Origin: Eubacteriaceae bacterium Marseille-Q4139
Lineage (GTDB): Bacteria > Bacillota > Clostridia > Lachnospirales > Lachnospiraceae
DNA: 64,000 nt
Assembly (NCBI GenBank): GCA_018223415.1
Contig: JAGTTQ010000001.1
Span: 1,833,865-1,897,864 of the forward strand
Direction of reading: 5' to 3'
The position numbers and the translations under genes were made by a program. This document shows, one piece after another, positions 9,322 to 18,411 of the stretch (position 1 is its first letter; the number at the start of each line of letters is the position of its first letter). The notes beneath the pieces are model-generated. The model had not been told where the DNA came from, did no database searches, and saw only the letters and a list, made by a program, of their open reading frames with translations.

Positions 9322-9323
9322 AA

Positions 9324-10715
9324 TTACCCCTCCACAATTTTATAAATCACGCCGCCGTTTGCAGGCAGTGACACCGAAAAAGCACCGTTTTCGGCAGAGA
9401 CAAGGCATGGCTCTTTCTCCGATGGAAACAGGGCACATTGCTCTGTGTTTCCGCACGACTCAAAAAGAATCTCAGCCGAAGCGCTGCCGGATACGCCCTT
9501 TGGAAGCCGTATTTTTACATCGGCCGGCGTGTCATCGTTGTTGACGGCAGAAAGGATCAGGCTGGTTTCTCCTCTGCGGGCAAATGCATACTGCCGGTTT
9601 GTGAGAAGAAGTTCTTCGTACTGCCCGCTGTGGAATGCGTCGAAACATCCATGAAGCCCTGCCAGGCTGGAAATGGCGTCGGTAAGGCCGCAGTGAAGAG
9701 ACGGTTCCTGATCCATGGAGACAGCAGGACGAAGGGCGTCGTCAGAGGTGGAAGACCGGATCCCCTCCATTCCCCACTCGCTTCCATAGTAAATGGAAGG
9801 GATACCGGGGAGCGTAAAGAGAAGCTGATAAACAGGGAAAAGATGTTCCTTTTTTCTCAGCTTGCTGGCAAGCCGGTTTTCATCGTGGTTGTCGGCAAAA
9901 GTATAGAGCGATGCCCCGACTGCCTCGAGACGCTTCACATTATGGGCAATTTCAAAGTAATTATGGTCGTTATGACCGGAATAAAGGGCCTTGTGGAGCT
10001 CATAGTTGGTGACGGAATGAAGGGCGGACGGCGTCACAAAACGGGCATACTGGCCGTGGATGACTTCTCCCATCAGCCAAAAGTTTTCCTTTATGGAAGC
10101 AGTGAAAGAACGCAGTTCTTCCATAAATGCAAAATTCAGATCCCCGGCGCAGTCCAGCCGGATCCCGTCGATGTCAAAGGTTTCCACCCAGAACCGAACC
10201 GTATCCAGCAGATAATTCCTGACTTCGGGATTCTGGAGATTCAGGCATGGGAGTTCAAAGTGCCCCTGCCACGCTTCATATCCAAAGGGATCCCCGAGCG
10301 GACTCCCCCATCCGAAGTTTATGCCGCGGTACCAGTCTCTATAAGGCGAGGCTTCCCTATCCTTTAAAAGACTCTGGAAGGCAAAGAATTCCCTTCCTGT
10401 ATGATTGAACACACCGTCAACGACAACTCGAACCCCTTCCGCGTGACATTGTTCCACGAAGTTTTTGAAATCATCGTTGGTTCCCAAACGGCGGTCCACG
10501 AGACGGTAATCCCTGGTGTCATAGCCATGGCGAGTGGATTCAAACAGAGGGCCGATGTAGAGTGCCGTCATGTTTAAAGATTTCATATGAGGGATCCAGC
10601 GAAACAGCTCTCTAAAACGGTCGGATACCGCAGTTTCACAGTTTTCCTTTGGCGCCCCCGTCAGCCCCAGGGGATATATATGGTAGAAAACAGCCTGTTC
10701 ATACCAGGTGTGCAT
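9324..10715 (-). CDS. GH13 alpha-amylase family glycoside hydrolase
   Basis: A 463-residue enzyme acting on alpha-glucans. Region I is VVVDGVFNHTG, region II is IDGIRLDCAGDL with the catalytic Asp near 188, region III is WLMGEVIHG with the Glu near 217, and region IV is FADNHDENR with the transition-state Asp near 277. It has no signal peptide, so it is cytoplasmic and probably trims maltodextrins or limit dextrins next to GlgB. It is shorter than most neopullulanases and lacks an N-terminal CBM34. It follows DUF2508 by four bases and precedes glgB by two bases, indicating translational coupling. Confidence 0.92.
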   Translation of the reverse strand: MHTWYEQAVFYHIYPLGLTGAPKENCETAVSDRFRELFRWIPHMKSLNMTALYIGPLFESTRHGYDTRDYRLVDRRLGTNDDFKNFVEQCHAEGVRVVVDGVFNHTGREFFAFQSLLKDREASPYRDWYRGINFGWGSPLGDPFGYEAWQGHFELPCLNLQNPEVRNYLLDTVRFWVETFDIDGIRLDCAGDLNFAFMEELRSFTASIKENFWLMGEVIHGQYARFVTPSALHSVTNYELHKALYSGHNDHNYFEIAHNVKRLEAVGASLYTFADNHDENRLASKLRKKEHLFPVYQLLFTLPGIPSIYYGSEWGMEGIRSSTSDDALRPAVSMDQEPSLHCGLTDAISSLAGLHGCFDAFHSGQYEELLLTNRQYAFARRGETSLILSAVNNDDTPADVKIRLPKGVSGSASAEILFESCGNTEQCALFPSEKEPCLVSAENGAFSVSLPANGGVIYKIVEG

Positions 10716-10719
10716 GATG

Positions 10720-10953
10720 TCAGACCTCCTGAAGTTCCCGCCTTTTCAGGTTGCGCAGAAGGAACTGGTAACGGAGCTGTGCTGCATTCAGTTCAAAAAT
10801 ATAGCAGTCGATAAGCGTTGGATCCACTACCTGTTCAAAACGGTTCTGGGCAGAGAGGATTGCCCCTTTGCTCAGTTCGATCTCACGCACAAGCTCTCTC
10901 AGATCATTCTGGCGTTCCCGATCCGATGCGGTTGGTTTTTTCCTGAAAATCAT
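10720..10953 (-). CDS. DUF2508 family protein (YaaL-like)
   Basis: A 77-residue, charged, helical cytoplasmic protein. The N-terminal RKKPTASDRERQNDLRELV and the central VVDPTLIDCYIFELNAAQLRY segment match the DUF2508/YaaL family of Firmicutes, whose members are small (70-85 residues) and of unknown function. It is directly upstream of the GH13 gene (four-base gap) and 59 bases downstream of the ArsR-type regulator. The family is often found near recR rather than near glucan genes, so this location is slightly unusual. Confidence 0.7.
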   Translation of the reverse strand: MIFRKKPTASDRERQNDLRELVREIELSKGAILSAQNRFEQVVDPTLIDCYIFELNAAQLRYQFLLRNLKRRELQEV

Positions 10954-11012
10954 ACTGCCACGCTCCTTTATAGGGTTTTGATGGTAGTATTGTCAGGCAT
11001 TTTACAAGATAT

Positions 11013-11351
11013 TCATTTGCTGGAATTCTTAAGTAATTCGTTCCCGAAGCCGATCAGTTTTTCAATCGCCTGATTGCTGTTCAGATAATAGAAGTTGCAG
11101 ACGCCTTTCTGGAGTACATCAATCAGTCCTGCTTCCTTCAGGATTTTCAGATGATGCGAGACCGCAGGGCGGGAAAGGTTAGTCTGTTCCGTAATTTCTT
11201 TGACATTCAGTCCAGGAATTTCTCTTCTGTTTTTCTGACGGCTTATCTCATACAGGCATTGAATAATGGTCAGCCGCGTCACGTCTCCAAGGGCGATGAA
11301 GAGCGGGACGCATTCGGAAAAATATTCTCCGAGCTGCTTTTCTTCAGCCAT
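11013..11351 (-). CDS. ArsR-family transcriptional regulator
   Basis: A 112-residue winged-helix repressor. The start is set at the ATG at 11351 because AAAGGAGG stands seven bases upstream; a longer reading frame from 11402 has no such site. The helix-turn-helix is visible in VKEITEQTNLSRPAVSHHLKILKEAG followed by the beta-wing VLQKGVCNFYYL. The usual metal motif ELCVCD is absent, so it may respond to another signal. It heads the minus-strand cluster with DUF2508, GH13 and glgB, and may regulate that cluster or itself. Confidence 0.88.
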   Translation of the reverse strand: MAEEKQLGEYFSECVPLFIALGDVTRLTIIQCLYEISRQKNRREIPGLNVKEITEQTNLSRPAVSHHLKILKEAGLIDVLQKGVCNFYYLNSNQAIEKLIGFGNELLKNSSK

Positions 11352-11662
11352 GTAAGCCCTCCTTTGGTTTAAAAATATAAACTGATTGTATTCTACCATC
11401 ATTCGCGGACGGAGTCAATGGATTGTATCAAATTTCTATGAAAAACCTTGTTGACATAATTATTTTTGTTGAAAATTGACGAAAAAAGGGGGCTGTATTT
11501 TACGAAACGAAGATTGACTTTTCGTTTGGAATCCTGGATAATAAGGGCACATTCAGAAATGAGTTCTTCATTTTAGTCTCAGTTTGGCGCTATGCCGGTA
11601 CAGCCTGTTTCAGGCAGCATTCCAAAGATATTATCAGGTGAAGAGGACCTTTATTTTGGCTC
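11352..11662. other. intergenic region between the ArsR gene and the Tad locus
   Basis: This 311-base region separates divergent transcription units. It holds the ribosome site of the ArsR gene, an AT-rich zone (11440-11480), and a plausible plus-strand promoter at 11514-11542. No open reading frame with a ribosome site was seen. Confidence 0.6.
11514..11542 (+). promoter_or_regulatory. candidate promoter of the Tad pilus operon
   Basis: TTGACT (11514-11519), a 17-base spacer and GATAAT (11537-11542). The first Tad gene begins about 120 bases downstream, leaving an untranslated leader. Confidence 0.5.
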
Positions 11663-12208
11663 TTGAGAGGGAGTGATGTTATTGTAAGGACTGGATTATT
11701 GCTGTTCCTTATTCTGGCAGCCATTACGGACTGTCGGAGGAGAAAGGTTTATAACACGCAGGTTTTTGCAGGTATTTTCGCAGGAATTTTGTATTTTGCC
11801 GCCGTCGGATACGGAAAAGGAGGAAATTTTTTAACGGCGGTTTTGGAAGTAGCGGGATTTTTGGCAAGACTTTCGGCTGTCTGCATTCTGTTCTTTCCGT
11901 TTTTTGTATGCAGGATGATCGGCGCCGGAGATATTAAGCTTATGGGGATTTGCGTGGGCGCCCTGGGTATCTGGGACGGGATCTTTGCAGTTTTTGCGGG
12001 GCTTTTGCTGGCGGCAGCAGCTTCTGCATGGAAGATGTACAAGGACGGGAGTTTTCGGGAGCGTCTGTGTTTTCTTGGCCGGTTTGCGGCCAGAACAGGG
12101 CGGGAACACAGGCTTTCTGTATATCGTGAGTGGAATTACAGGAGGGATGTCATTCCGCTTGGGCCGTTTCTTGCGGCCGGATACAGTATTTATCTGCTGT
12201 TTTCCTGA
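11663..12208 (+). CDS. A24 family prepilin peptidase (TadV/CpaA-like), first copy
   Basis: A membrane aspartyl protease of about 181 residues that trims Flp-type prepilins. The first catalytic Asp is in ITDCRRRKVYN near residue 22, the second in MIGAGDIKLMG near residue 91, the GxGD motif of the family. About five or six hydrophobic segments are seen. The start codon is uncertain: a TTG at 11663 keeps the N-terminal helix, and GAGAGGGAG just downstream could instead serve a non-ATG start near 11681. It lacks the N-terminal methyltransferase domain of PilD, as is usual for Tad enzymes. It opens the Tad locus, and a second A24 gene lies at its far end. Confidence 0.85.
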   Translation: MRGSDVIVRTGLLLFLILAAITDCRRRKVYNTQVFAGIFAGILYFAAVGYGKGGNFLTAVLEVAGFLARLSAVCILFFPFFVCRMIGAGDIKLMGICVGALGIWDGIFAVFAGLLLAAAASAWKMYKDGSFRERLCFLGRFAARTGREHRLSVYREWNYRRDVIPLGPFLAAGYSIYLLFS

Positions 12209-12235
12209 GAACAGGGAACAAAAAGGAGGGCGGCG

Positions 12236-13252
12236 ATGAAAAAAACGATGGCAGTTTACGACTCGGATCCGTTTTATGCGGAGCGGCTGTCGGATTATGT
12301 AAACAGAAAAGAAACAGGGATGTTCCAGGCCCAGGCATTTACATCAAAGGAAAAGCTGGAAGCGTATATGAAGGAGCATGGTGTCGATGTACTGCTTGCG
12401 GGGGAGGATACGGATCTTGGGACTTTGGAAGGCAGATACGATGGACAGCCGATTTTTTTGTCGGAGGAGAGAAAAGGTCCCGGCGGAAAGAAGCGGGAAA
12501 TTTATAAGTATCAGTCGGGAGACGATATTATCCGGGAGGTGATGGCATGCTATTGTGAGATGCCGGGGACTCCGGAAGGATATGGAAGCGGGATGCACAG
12601 GATGCGGAGAGTTATCGGGGTGTACTCGCCGGTGGGAAGATGCGGAAAGACATTTCTTGCATTTTCCATAGGTCAGATTCTGGCAAAGGAGGAGCGGGTT
12701 CTGTTTTCCAGCTTCGATGCATTCAGCGGCCTCTCCGGCTTGATGGGCGAGCGGTGGAAACGGGATCTTTCGGATTTGGTTTACTATTATAAACAGGGAA
12801 GGCTCAATGCCATGAGGCTTAATACCGTTCTCCATTTTATCGGGGATATGGCCTGGCTGCCTCCCATGAGATTTCCGGAGGATTACAGCCAGATTTCGGC
12901 AGAAGAGCTGGTGGGAATGTTTGAAGAAATCGCCGGAGAAGGGAATTTTGAAACGCTGGTTCTCGATATCGGTGCATTCGGAAAGCAGGTACTCCCGTTT
13001 TTAAATCTGTGCCAGATCGTATATATGCCGGTCAAGGATGATGAAGTGGCCAGGGCCAAGATACGTGAGTTTGAAGAGTACATAGAAGAACAGGGCAGCC
13101 AGTCGATGCAGGATAAAATCCGTAAGCTCCATGTCCCGGCTGTGATGGGAAACAGGAGAATGGAACATTTCCCGCAGGAGCTTGCCTGGGGAGAACTGGG
13201 AGATTTTGTCAGAAATATGTTAAAGGGGCAGAGCAGCCTATGGGAGACCTGA
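12236..13252 (+). CDS. tadZ: TadZ/CpaE-like pilus assembly ATPase
   Basis: A 338-residue protein with a degenerate receiver-like domain (1-110, starting MKKTMAVYDSDPFYAERL) and a MinD/ParA-like ATPase domain. The P-loop reads YSPVGRCGKTF near residue 130; the lysine that normally begins the deviant Walker A box is replaced, as is common in TadZ. TadZ proteins localise the Tad machine at the pole or membrane. It starts after an AAAGGAGG site, 27 bases after the peptidase gene, and overlaps the ATPase gene by 13 bases. Confidence 0.85.
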   Translation: MKKTMAVYDSDPFYAERLSDYVNRKETGMFQAQAFTSKEKLEAYMKEHGVDVLLAGEDTDLGTLEGRYDGQPIFLSEERKGPGGKKREIYKYQSGDDIIREVMACYCEMPGTPEGYGSGMHRMRRVIGVYSPVGRCGKTFLAFSIGQILAKEERVLFSSFDAFSGLSGLMGERWKRDLSDLVYYYKQGRLNAMRLNTVLHFIGDMAWLPPMRFPEDYSQISAEELVGMFEEIAGEGNFETLVLDIGAFGKQVLPFLNLCQIVYMPVKDDEVARAKIREFEEYIEEQGSQSMQDKIRKLHVPAVMGNRRMEHFPQELAWGELGDFVRNMLKGQSSLWET

Positions 13253-14418
13253 AAAAGGAGCTGAGAGAGCGGCTTTTGGAATCCATCAATTACCAGAAGC
13301 AGATGGAGGATGAAGAGCTTTCGGAGCTGATTGACGGAGAAATTTTTTCTGCCGCCTCGGAGCGGCCGCTGACGCTGAAAGAAAGGATGCGGCTCCAGCG
13401 TGAGCTGTTTGATTCGTTCCGGCGCCTGGATATCCTTCAGGAGCTTGTAGATGACCCGGAAATTACGGAAATTATGGTCAACGGGCCGGAACATGTCTTT
13501 GTCGAGCGCCACGGCCGGGTTGAGCGATGGGAACACGGTTTTGAGTCCAGAGAACAGCTTTTGGATCTGATCCAGCAGATTGTCGGAAAGGTCAACCGGA
13601 TTGTCAACACATCCTCTCCAATCGCGGATGCGCGCCTGGAGGACGGCTCCCGTGTCCATATTGTTCTGGAGCCGGTGGCTTTAAACGGCCCGATTCTTAC
13701 GATACGGAAATTCCCGGAGGCAATTACCATGGACAGGCTTCTGGAATATGGAAGCCTGTCTGAGGAAGCTGCCGATATTTTAAAGGCGCTTGTGGCGGCC
13801 AAATACAATATTTTTGTCAGCGGCGGTACAGGGGCCGGAAAAACGACATTTTTAAATGCGCTTTCCGAATTTATCCCTTCGGATGAGCGGGTGATCACAA
13901 TCGAGGATTCGGCGGAGCTGAAGCTCTGCCATATTGAAAACCTGATCAGCATGGAGACAAGGGAGGCGAATGCAGAAGGGGAAGGTGCAATCGGGATCGG
14001 AGAGCTGATCCGGGCGTCCCTGCGTATGCGGCCGGACAGGATCCTTATCGGAGAAGTGAGAGGGAAAGAGGCTCTGGATCTGCTTCAGGCTATGAATACA
14101 GGCCATGACGGAAGTTTTTCCACGGGACACGGAAACAGTGCAAGAGATATGCTGGCGCGGCTGGAAACCATGGTGCTAATGGGGGCAGATCTTCCTCTGG
14201 CGGCAATCCGGAGCCAGATTGCATCGGCCATTGACATTATGGTTCATGTGGCAAGAATGCGGGATAAAAGCCGAAAGGTTGTTTCCATAGAGGAGGTGGA
14301 CCGCTTTGAAAATGGTGAAATTATCCTCAATCCCATCTTCGAGTTTCATGGGAGCCTTGAGAAAACAGGAGAGCTTAAGCACAGGGAAAAATTATGGCTG
14401 TCCGGAACCGGATTATAG
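13240..14418 (+). CDS. tadA: Tad secretion ATPase (CpaF/TadA family)
   Basis: A 392-residue hexameric ATPase that powers Flp pilus assembly at the inner face of the membrane. An N-terminal domain (about 1-160) precedes the motor domain: Walker A SGGTGAGKTTFLNAL near residue 195, Asp box with TIEDSAEL near 222, Walker B RPDRILIGEVRG near 267 and a His box around NTGHDGSFSTGHG near 287. All residues needed for catalysis appear intact. The start lies inside the end of tadZ and the end overlaps the beginning of the TadB gene, which indicates a tightly coupled operon. Confidence 0.95.
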   Translation: MGDLKKELRERLLESINYQKQMEDEELSELIDGEIFSAASERPLTLKERMRLQRELFDSFRRLDILQELVDDPEITEIMVNGPEHVFVERHGRVERWEHGFESREQLLDLIQQIVGKVNRIVNTSSPIADARLEDGSRVHIVLEPVALNGPILTIRKFPEAITMDRLLEYGSLSEEAADILKALVAAKYNIFVSGGTGAGKTTFLNALSEFIPSDERVITIEDSAELKLCHIENLISMETREANAEGEGAIGIGELIRASLRMRPDRILIGEVRGKEALDLLQAMNTGHDGSFSTGHGNSARDMLARLETMVLMGADLPLAAIRSQIASAIDIMVHVARMRDKSRKVVSIEEVDRFENGEIILNPIFEFHGSLEKTGELKHREKLWLSGTGL

Positions 14419-15145
14419 AAATTACCGTCTGAGCAGGACGGAATGGCTTCTCTATGCAGGACAGGGAGCTGGATATCTGGCTGTAATGGTTTATGTGTTT
14501 TACAGAAGCGCCGCGCTGTTTTTGCTTCTGCTTCCAGCATGTATTTTGTATCCGGTCTATATGAGGAATGTGCTGCAAAAACGGCGGCTGGAAAAGCTGA
14601 GTCTCCAGTTTAAAGACGCCATTTTAATTCTTGCATCGGCTTTGAATGCCGGATATTCAGTGGAAAATGCGTTTGCTTCTTCCGCAGGCGAGCTTGACCG
14701 GATCTATGGGGAAGATTCTATGATTTCTCGGGAAATCCGCCTGATCTTAAGAAAGGTGAAAATGAATCATCCGATTGAGGAGGCGATGAAAAATTTTGCA
14801 GACAGAAGCGGTTTGGAAGATGTCAGGAATTTTACAGAGGTTTTCACGGCGGCCAGGAAGAGCGGCGGAGAGCTGATGAAAATCATTTCCCGGACAGCGG
14901 AGATTATAGGCGAGAAGATCCGTATGCGGGAAGAGATTCTCACAATGACATCGGCAAGGCGAATGGAGCAGAAAATCATGTCTGCAATTCCAATTCTTCT
15001 GGTGATTTATATTGAATGGACGTCGCCGGGATTTTTCGATATTCTGTATGGAACGATGATGGGACGGGTGATTATGACCTGCTGTCTGGGCTTTTATTGT
15101 CTGGCGAACCGGCTTTCCGCGGCTTTTCTCAATATTGAGATGTAA
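14306..15145 (+). CDS. tadB: TadB-like T2SSF-domain membrane protein
   Basis: An inner membrane platform protein of 250-279 residues with the type II secretion F domain. Membrane segments lie near 45-85 and at the C-terminus (about 220-265); the cytoplasmic part contains LILASALNAGYSVENAFASS and the AARKSGGELMKIISRTAEII signature of the F domain. The annotated start at 14306 overlaps tadA by 113 bases; an ATG at 14348 or a later start is equally possible because no strong ribosome site stands out. It pairs with the TadC-like protein encoded next. Confidence 0.88.
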   Translation: MKMVKLSSIPSSSFMGALRKQESLSTGKNYGCPEPDYRNYRLSRTEWLLYAGQGAGYLAVMVYVFYRSAALFLLLLPACILYPVYMRNVLQKRRLEKLSLQFKDAILILASALNAGYSVENAFASSAGELDRIYGEDSMISREIRLILRKVKMNHPIEEAMKNFADRSGLEDVRNFTEVFTAARKSGGELMKIISRTAEIIGEKIRMREEILTMTSARRMEQKIMSAIPILLVIYIEWTSPGFFDILYGTMMGRVIMTCCLGFYCLANRLSAAFLNIEM

Positions 15146-15161
15146 AAATAAGGGGGCTGTG

Positions 15162-16367
15162 ATGAAGCGCGAAGAATGGAAAAAGGCAGGAAAATATATT
15201 GCCTGCATGATGGCAGGCGCAGGACTTTATATTCTTATGGAATTTTCCTCTCAGAGCGGCGGCGTGGATTCGTACAGGCTGGAAAGAAATTCCTGGGGTG
15301 AGGGGGATGCTGTGTACCCGCTTGAGGTGTACGGTCTGGAGGAAGATGCGGTTTTCGTCGAGCTCTCCGTGCCGGAGCAGAAGCTTTCCAGGGAAGAGGG
15401 AATTTCGGTTCTGGGACAGGTAACGGAACTTTTATATGCCAGGATCCTGGGAGAAAACCCTTCTTTGGAGGAGGTGAGAGAAAATTTAAACCTGGTAGGG
15501 GAAATCGAGGAGTATGGTCTCTCAGTCTCCTGGACATCAGAAAATCCGGAGCTGCTTAGCAGCAGCGGAACGGTATATGAAGAGGAGATACCTCCGGAAG
15601 GAGCGACCGTATATCTGGAGGCGGAACTTTCCAACGGGAGCTTTGATGAGAAGATTGAAATTCCGGTGACGCTTTATCCGGAAGAAACAAGCCTTGAGAA
15701 ACGATTTGAGGACATGCTTTGGGCAGTCATGAACAGCAGGCCTGAAGAGGGGTATGTGACGCTTCCGAAAGAATTCGAAGGGAGAACCGTCTCTTACCGT
15801 ACAGCCGAAGAGGGAGAAAATGAAATCATCCTGCTGCTTGGCATAGCTGCGGCTGTCTGTTTGCGATTAAAAGAAAAACAGGATATGGAGGAACAGAGAA
15901 AGAAAAGGGAAGAAAGGCTCCTTTTGGACTATTCGGATCTGGTTTCCCGCTTTATTGTTTTAACGGGAGCAGGTCATACGATCCGGCAGGCATGGAAGAA
16001 AATGGTGCCAGAATCTGCGGAGGCGGAATGGCTGAAACGGCATCCTGTTTATCAGGAAATGCGGATCACCATGAACCAGATTGAGACAGGAGTCAGTGAG
16101 ATTCAGGCTTATGGAGAGTTTGGCAGAAGATGCGGACTGCGCTGCTATATACGGTTTTCTTCTCTTTTGCAAAGCAGCCTTCAAACGGGAGGAAAGAATC
16201 TGAGGAAGACTCTGGAGTCTGAAATGGAAGAAGCATTTGAACAGAGGAAAGATATCGCCAAACGGCTTGGGGAAGAGGCGTCAACAAAGCTTTTGATTCC
16301 GCTGTTTCTGATGCTGGGTGTTGTAATGGTAATGGTAGTTGCGCCGGCGTTTTTAACGCTGGTATGA
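15162..16367 (+). CDS. tadC: TadC-like platform protein with inserted Ig-like domain
   Basis: A 401-residue protein starting at the ATG after AAGGGGGC. After an N-terminal helix (about 11-28) there is an extracytoplasmic region of some 180 residues, then a helix near 220 and a C-terminal T2SSF domain ending in a strong helix (LLIPLFLMLGVVMVMVVAPAF). The GAGHTIRQAW and SSLLQSSLQTGGKNLRKTL segments are typical of TadC. The extracytoplasmic part contains VSWTSENPELLSSSGTV followed by an alternating beta pattern, which matches atrophied bacterial Ig-like domains. TadC proteins usually carry no such domain. Together with TadB it anchors the ATPase. Confidence 0.82.
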   Translation: MKREEWKKAGKYIACMMAGAGLYILMEFSSQSGGVDSYRLERNSWGEGDAVYPLEVYGLEEDAVFVELSVPEQKLSREEGISVLGQVTELLYARILGENPSLEEVRENLNLVGEIEEYGLSVSWTSENPELLSSSGTVYEEEIPPEGATVYLEAELSNGSFDEKIEIPVTLYPEETSLEKRFEDMLWAVMNSRPEEGYVTLPKEFEGRTVSYRTAEEGENEIILLLGIAAAVCLRLKEKQDMEEQRKKREERLLLDYSDLVSRFIVLTGAGHTIRQAWKKMVPESAEAEWLKRHPVYQEMRITMNQIETGVSEIQAYGEFGRRCGLRCYIRFSSLLQSSLQTGGKNLRKTLESEMEEAFEQRKDIAKRLGEEASTKLLIPLFLMLGVVMVMVVAPAFLTLV

Positions 16368-16378
16368 AAGGAGAAGTT

Positions 16379-16549
16379 ATGAGGACATTTCGGGAGTTTC
16401 TTTTGGAAGAAGATGGAGTGGGCGTGATTGAAGTTGTGCTCATACTCGTCGTGTTAATAGGACTTGTAATCATATTCAAAAAGCAGATCAACGATCTGCT
16501 CGAAAATATTTTTAAGGAAATCAACAAGCAGTCGAAAGAGGTTTATTAA
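16379..16549 (+). CDS. flp: Flp1-family type IVb pilin
   Basis: A 56-residue major pilin candidate. The start is the second ATG because AAGGAG precedes it by five bases. A short charged leader is followed by EEDGVGVIEVVLILVVLIGLVIIF, which has the Gly-x-x-Glu-like cleavage and hydrophobic stretch of Flp pilins; the A24 peptidase would cut after the G of EEDG. The short hydrophilic tail (KKQINDLLENIFKEI) fits Flp1. It lies 11 bases after tadC and three bases before the DUF5702 gene. Confidence 0.9.
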   Translation: MRTFREFLLEEDGVGVIEVVLILVVLIGLVIIFKKQINDLLENIFKEINKQSKEVY

Positions 16550-16551
16550 GC

Positions 16552-18393
16552 GTGAAAGAGAAGGGGGAAATCACAGTATTTCTAAGCCTGATCCTTGTCT
16601 GTGTTATTTCTCTCCTGCTTGGAATTCTGGAATCCGCGCGGACTGCCGGGGCCCGCTTGTATCTTCAGATGGCGGCAGACTCCGCGGCGGCTTCCCTGTT
16701 CAGCCAATATAACCGGAATTTATGGGATATGTACCGGCTTTTATTCCTTGAAGCAGATACAGATGAGGCAGTTATGGAATCTTATGATCGTTATATCGAT
16801 TTCTATATGGAGCAGGAAAATCTGTATCCTATGAAAAACGATGGGAGCCGGATCATCGAAAAAAGAATGCTGGAGGACGACGCTGCCGCCGCATTTGAAG
16901 AAGAAATTTTAGCATATATCATGTACCGGCTCCCAGATGTGGCATCAAATCTGGCTGGAATTACGGAAGCGGCCAACGAGGCGGCAAAAGCAGGTGATTT
17001 TAAAAGTCTTTTGGAAACCTGCCGGCAGGCGGGGAGAAAAACGAGAAAGCTGGAAAAGGCAAGAAACAGCATCGAAAACAGCCTGCAAAAGATGGAGGAG
17101 CTGAGGGAAAACGGCAGTACGGCAATAGGAAAAGAACAGGAGAGTAAATTTCGGTCTAATGCGGGGAAACTGAAGGCGGAGATGGAAAAGTTTTCCGGAT
17201 ATGTGGATCAGTATGAAGACGAGCTGGAAGAGCTTAAGGCATACGGTGAGAGCATGGAAAAACAGGAGACACTGGACGACACTGAAGCGGCGGGATGGAT
17301 GGGACAGGAGAAAACGGCATATGCCGGAATCATAAGACCAGCATCAGAAGCGTTGGCGGATTATCGTGATATGTGTGATGCCATAGACGGGCAGATGGGC
17401 TGTATAGAGGAGGCGCTTACTGTTTTGGATACGGATATTGGAGGAGAGGACGAAGAGGAAGAATACGACTGGGGGGAAATTGAAAGTCTGTGGAATTTAT
17501 TGGAGATTCCGGAAGGAACTGCGCAGGGAGAAGAGGACAAAGAAAAGTCTGAGGCATTAGACCGTCTGGAAAAACTGCTGGACGCTGATCTTCTTTCGCT
17601 GGTGCTTCCTGCGGGAACGGAGATTTCCGGAAAAGAGGCAGATTTGTCCGGAATTCCATCGGAACGGTTAAAGGACAAAGGAACAATTTCATTTTCACCG
17701 GAAGTTCTTCTGATAAATGAATATGCATTCCTATACTTTAACAGTTTTTTGGAGGAAACTAAAGAGATGGGCCTCCAGGGAGAACACATACTTTCCTATG
17801 AGCAGGAATATCTTCTTGGCGGAAAGGCCTCGGACAGAGACAATCTGAAGGCGGCCGCAGAACAGATGCTCGCTGTGAGAGGCGCCATGAACCTGCTTTA
17901 TCTTCTCGCGTCTCCAGATAAAAAAGCGGAGGCAGATTCCCTGGCGGCCGCCGTGTCAGCCGGGGCTGTGCCGGTACAGTTTGTGGTTTCGTTTTTTATT
18001 TTGACGCTGTGGGCTTTTGGGGAAGCGGTAATGGATGTAAGGTGCCTTTTATCAGGCGGAAAGGTTCCTGTATGGAAAGATGAAAGGAGCTGGAAGCTTG
18101 GGATGGAGGAGCTGCTGACCTTAGGATTTTTGGAACAGGAGAATCCTGGGCAGAGCGAGTCCGGCTATGGCTACGAGGAATATATAAGGGTTTTGCTGCT
18201 GCTCCAAAATCGGACAGAAAAAAATTATCGCATGCTGGATATTATTCAGTGGAATATGCGCACAATCCAGCCGGATTTTGAAGTTAGCGCCTGCATATAC
18301 CAACTGAAAATAGAGACAACAGCAGTCCAGAAACATGTTTTCCTGCTGAAAAGTGAATACCAGACTGTCGTAAGTGCAGAAAAAAAGTATTGA
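16552..18393 (+). CDS. DUF5702 protein of the Tad locus
   Basis: A 613-residue protein starting with GTG. The N-terminal GEITVFLSLILVCVISLLLG helix followed by ESARTAGARLYLQMAADSA is the signature of DUF5702, a TadG-like family restricted to Firmicutes Tad loci. The extracytoplasmic part is rich in Glu/Lys coiled-coil sequence (about 150-260) and acidic low-complexity sequence (EDEEEEYDWGE near 305). A hydrophobic segment (VQFVVSFFILTLWAFGEAV) lies near residue 475. It probably acts as a minor pilin-like or surface component. It is followed 18 bases later by a TadE-like gene. Confidence 0.82.
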   Translation: MKEKGEITVFLSLILVCVISLLLGILESARTAGARLYLQMAADSAAASLFSQYNRNLWDMYRLLFLEADTDEAVMESYDRYIDFYMEQENLYPMKNDGSRIIEKRMLEDDAAAAFEEEILAYIMYRLPDVASNLAGITEAANEAAKAGDFKSLLETCRQAGRKTRKLEKARNSIENSLQKMEELRENGSTAIGKEQESKFRSNAGKLKAEMEKFSGYVDQYEDELEELKAYGESMEKQETLDDTEAAGWMGQEKTAYAGIIRPASEALADYRDMCDAIDGQMGCIEEALTVLDTDIGGEDEEEEYDWGEIESLWNLLEIPEGTAQGEEDKEKSEALDRLEKLLDADLLSLVLPAGTEISGKEADLSGIPSERLKDKGTISFSPEVLLINEYAFLYFNSFLEETKEMGLQGEHILSYEQEYLLGGKASDRDNLKAAAEQMLAVRGAMNLLYLLASPDKKAEADSLAAAVSAGAVPVQFVVSFFILTLWAFGEAVMDVRCLLSGGKVPVWKDERSWKLGMEELLTLGFLEQENPGQSESGYGYEEYIRVLLLLQNRTEKNYRMLDIIQWNMRTIQPDFEVSACIYQLKIETTAVQKHVFLLKSEYQTVVSAEKKY

Positions 18394-18411
18394 GATGGGA
18401 GGTGAATCGCG

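Noticed and set aside
9438..10367. 309-codon plus-strand frame opposite the GH13 gene
   Set aside because: It is an antisense shadow of a well-supported GH13 gene and has no ribosome site or recognisable motifs.
11352..11402. longer N-terminus for the ArsR-type regulator
   Set aside because: The ATG at 11351 has a good AAGGAGG site at the correct spacing; the upstream frame is AT-rich and lacks one.
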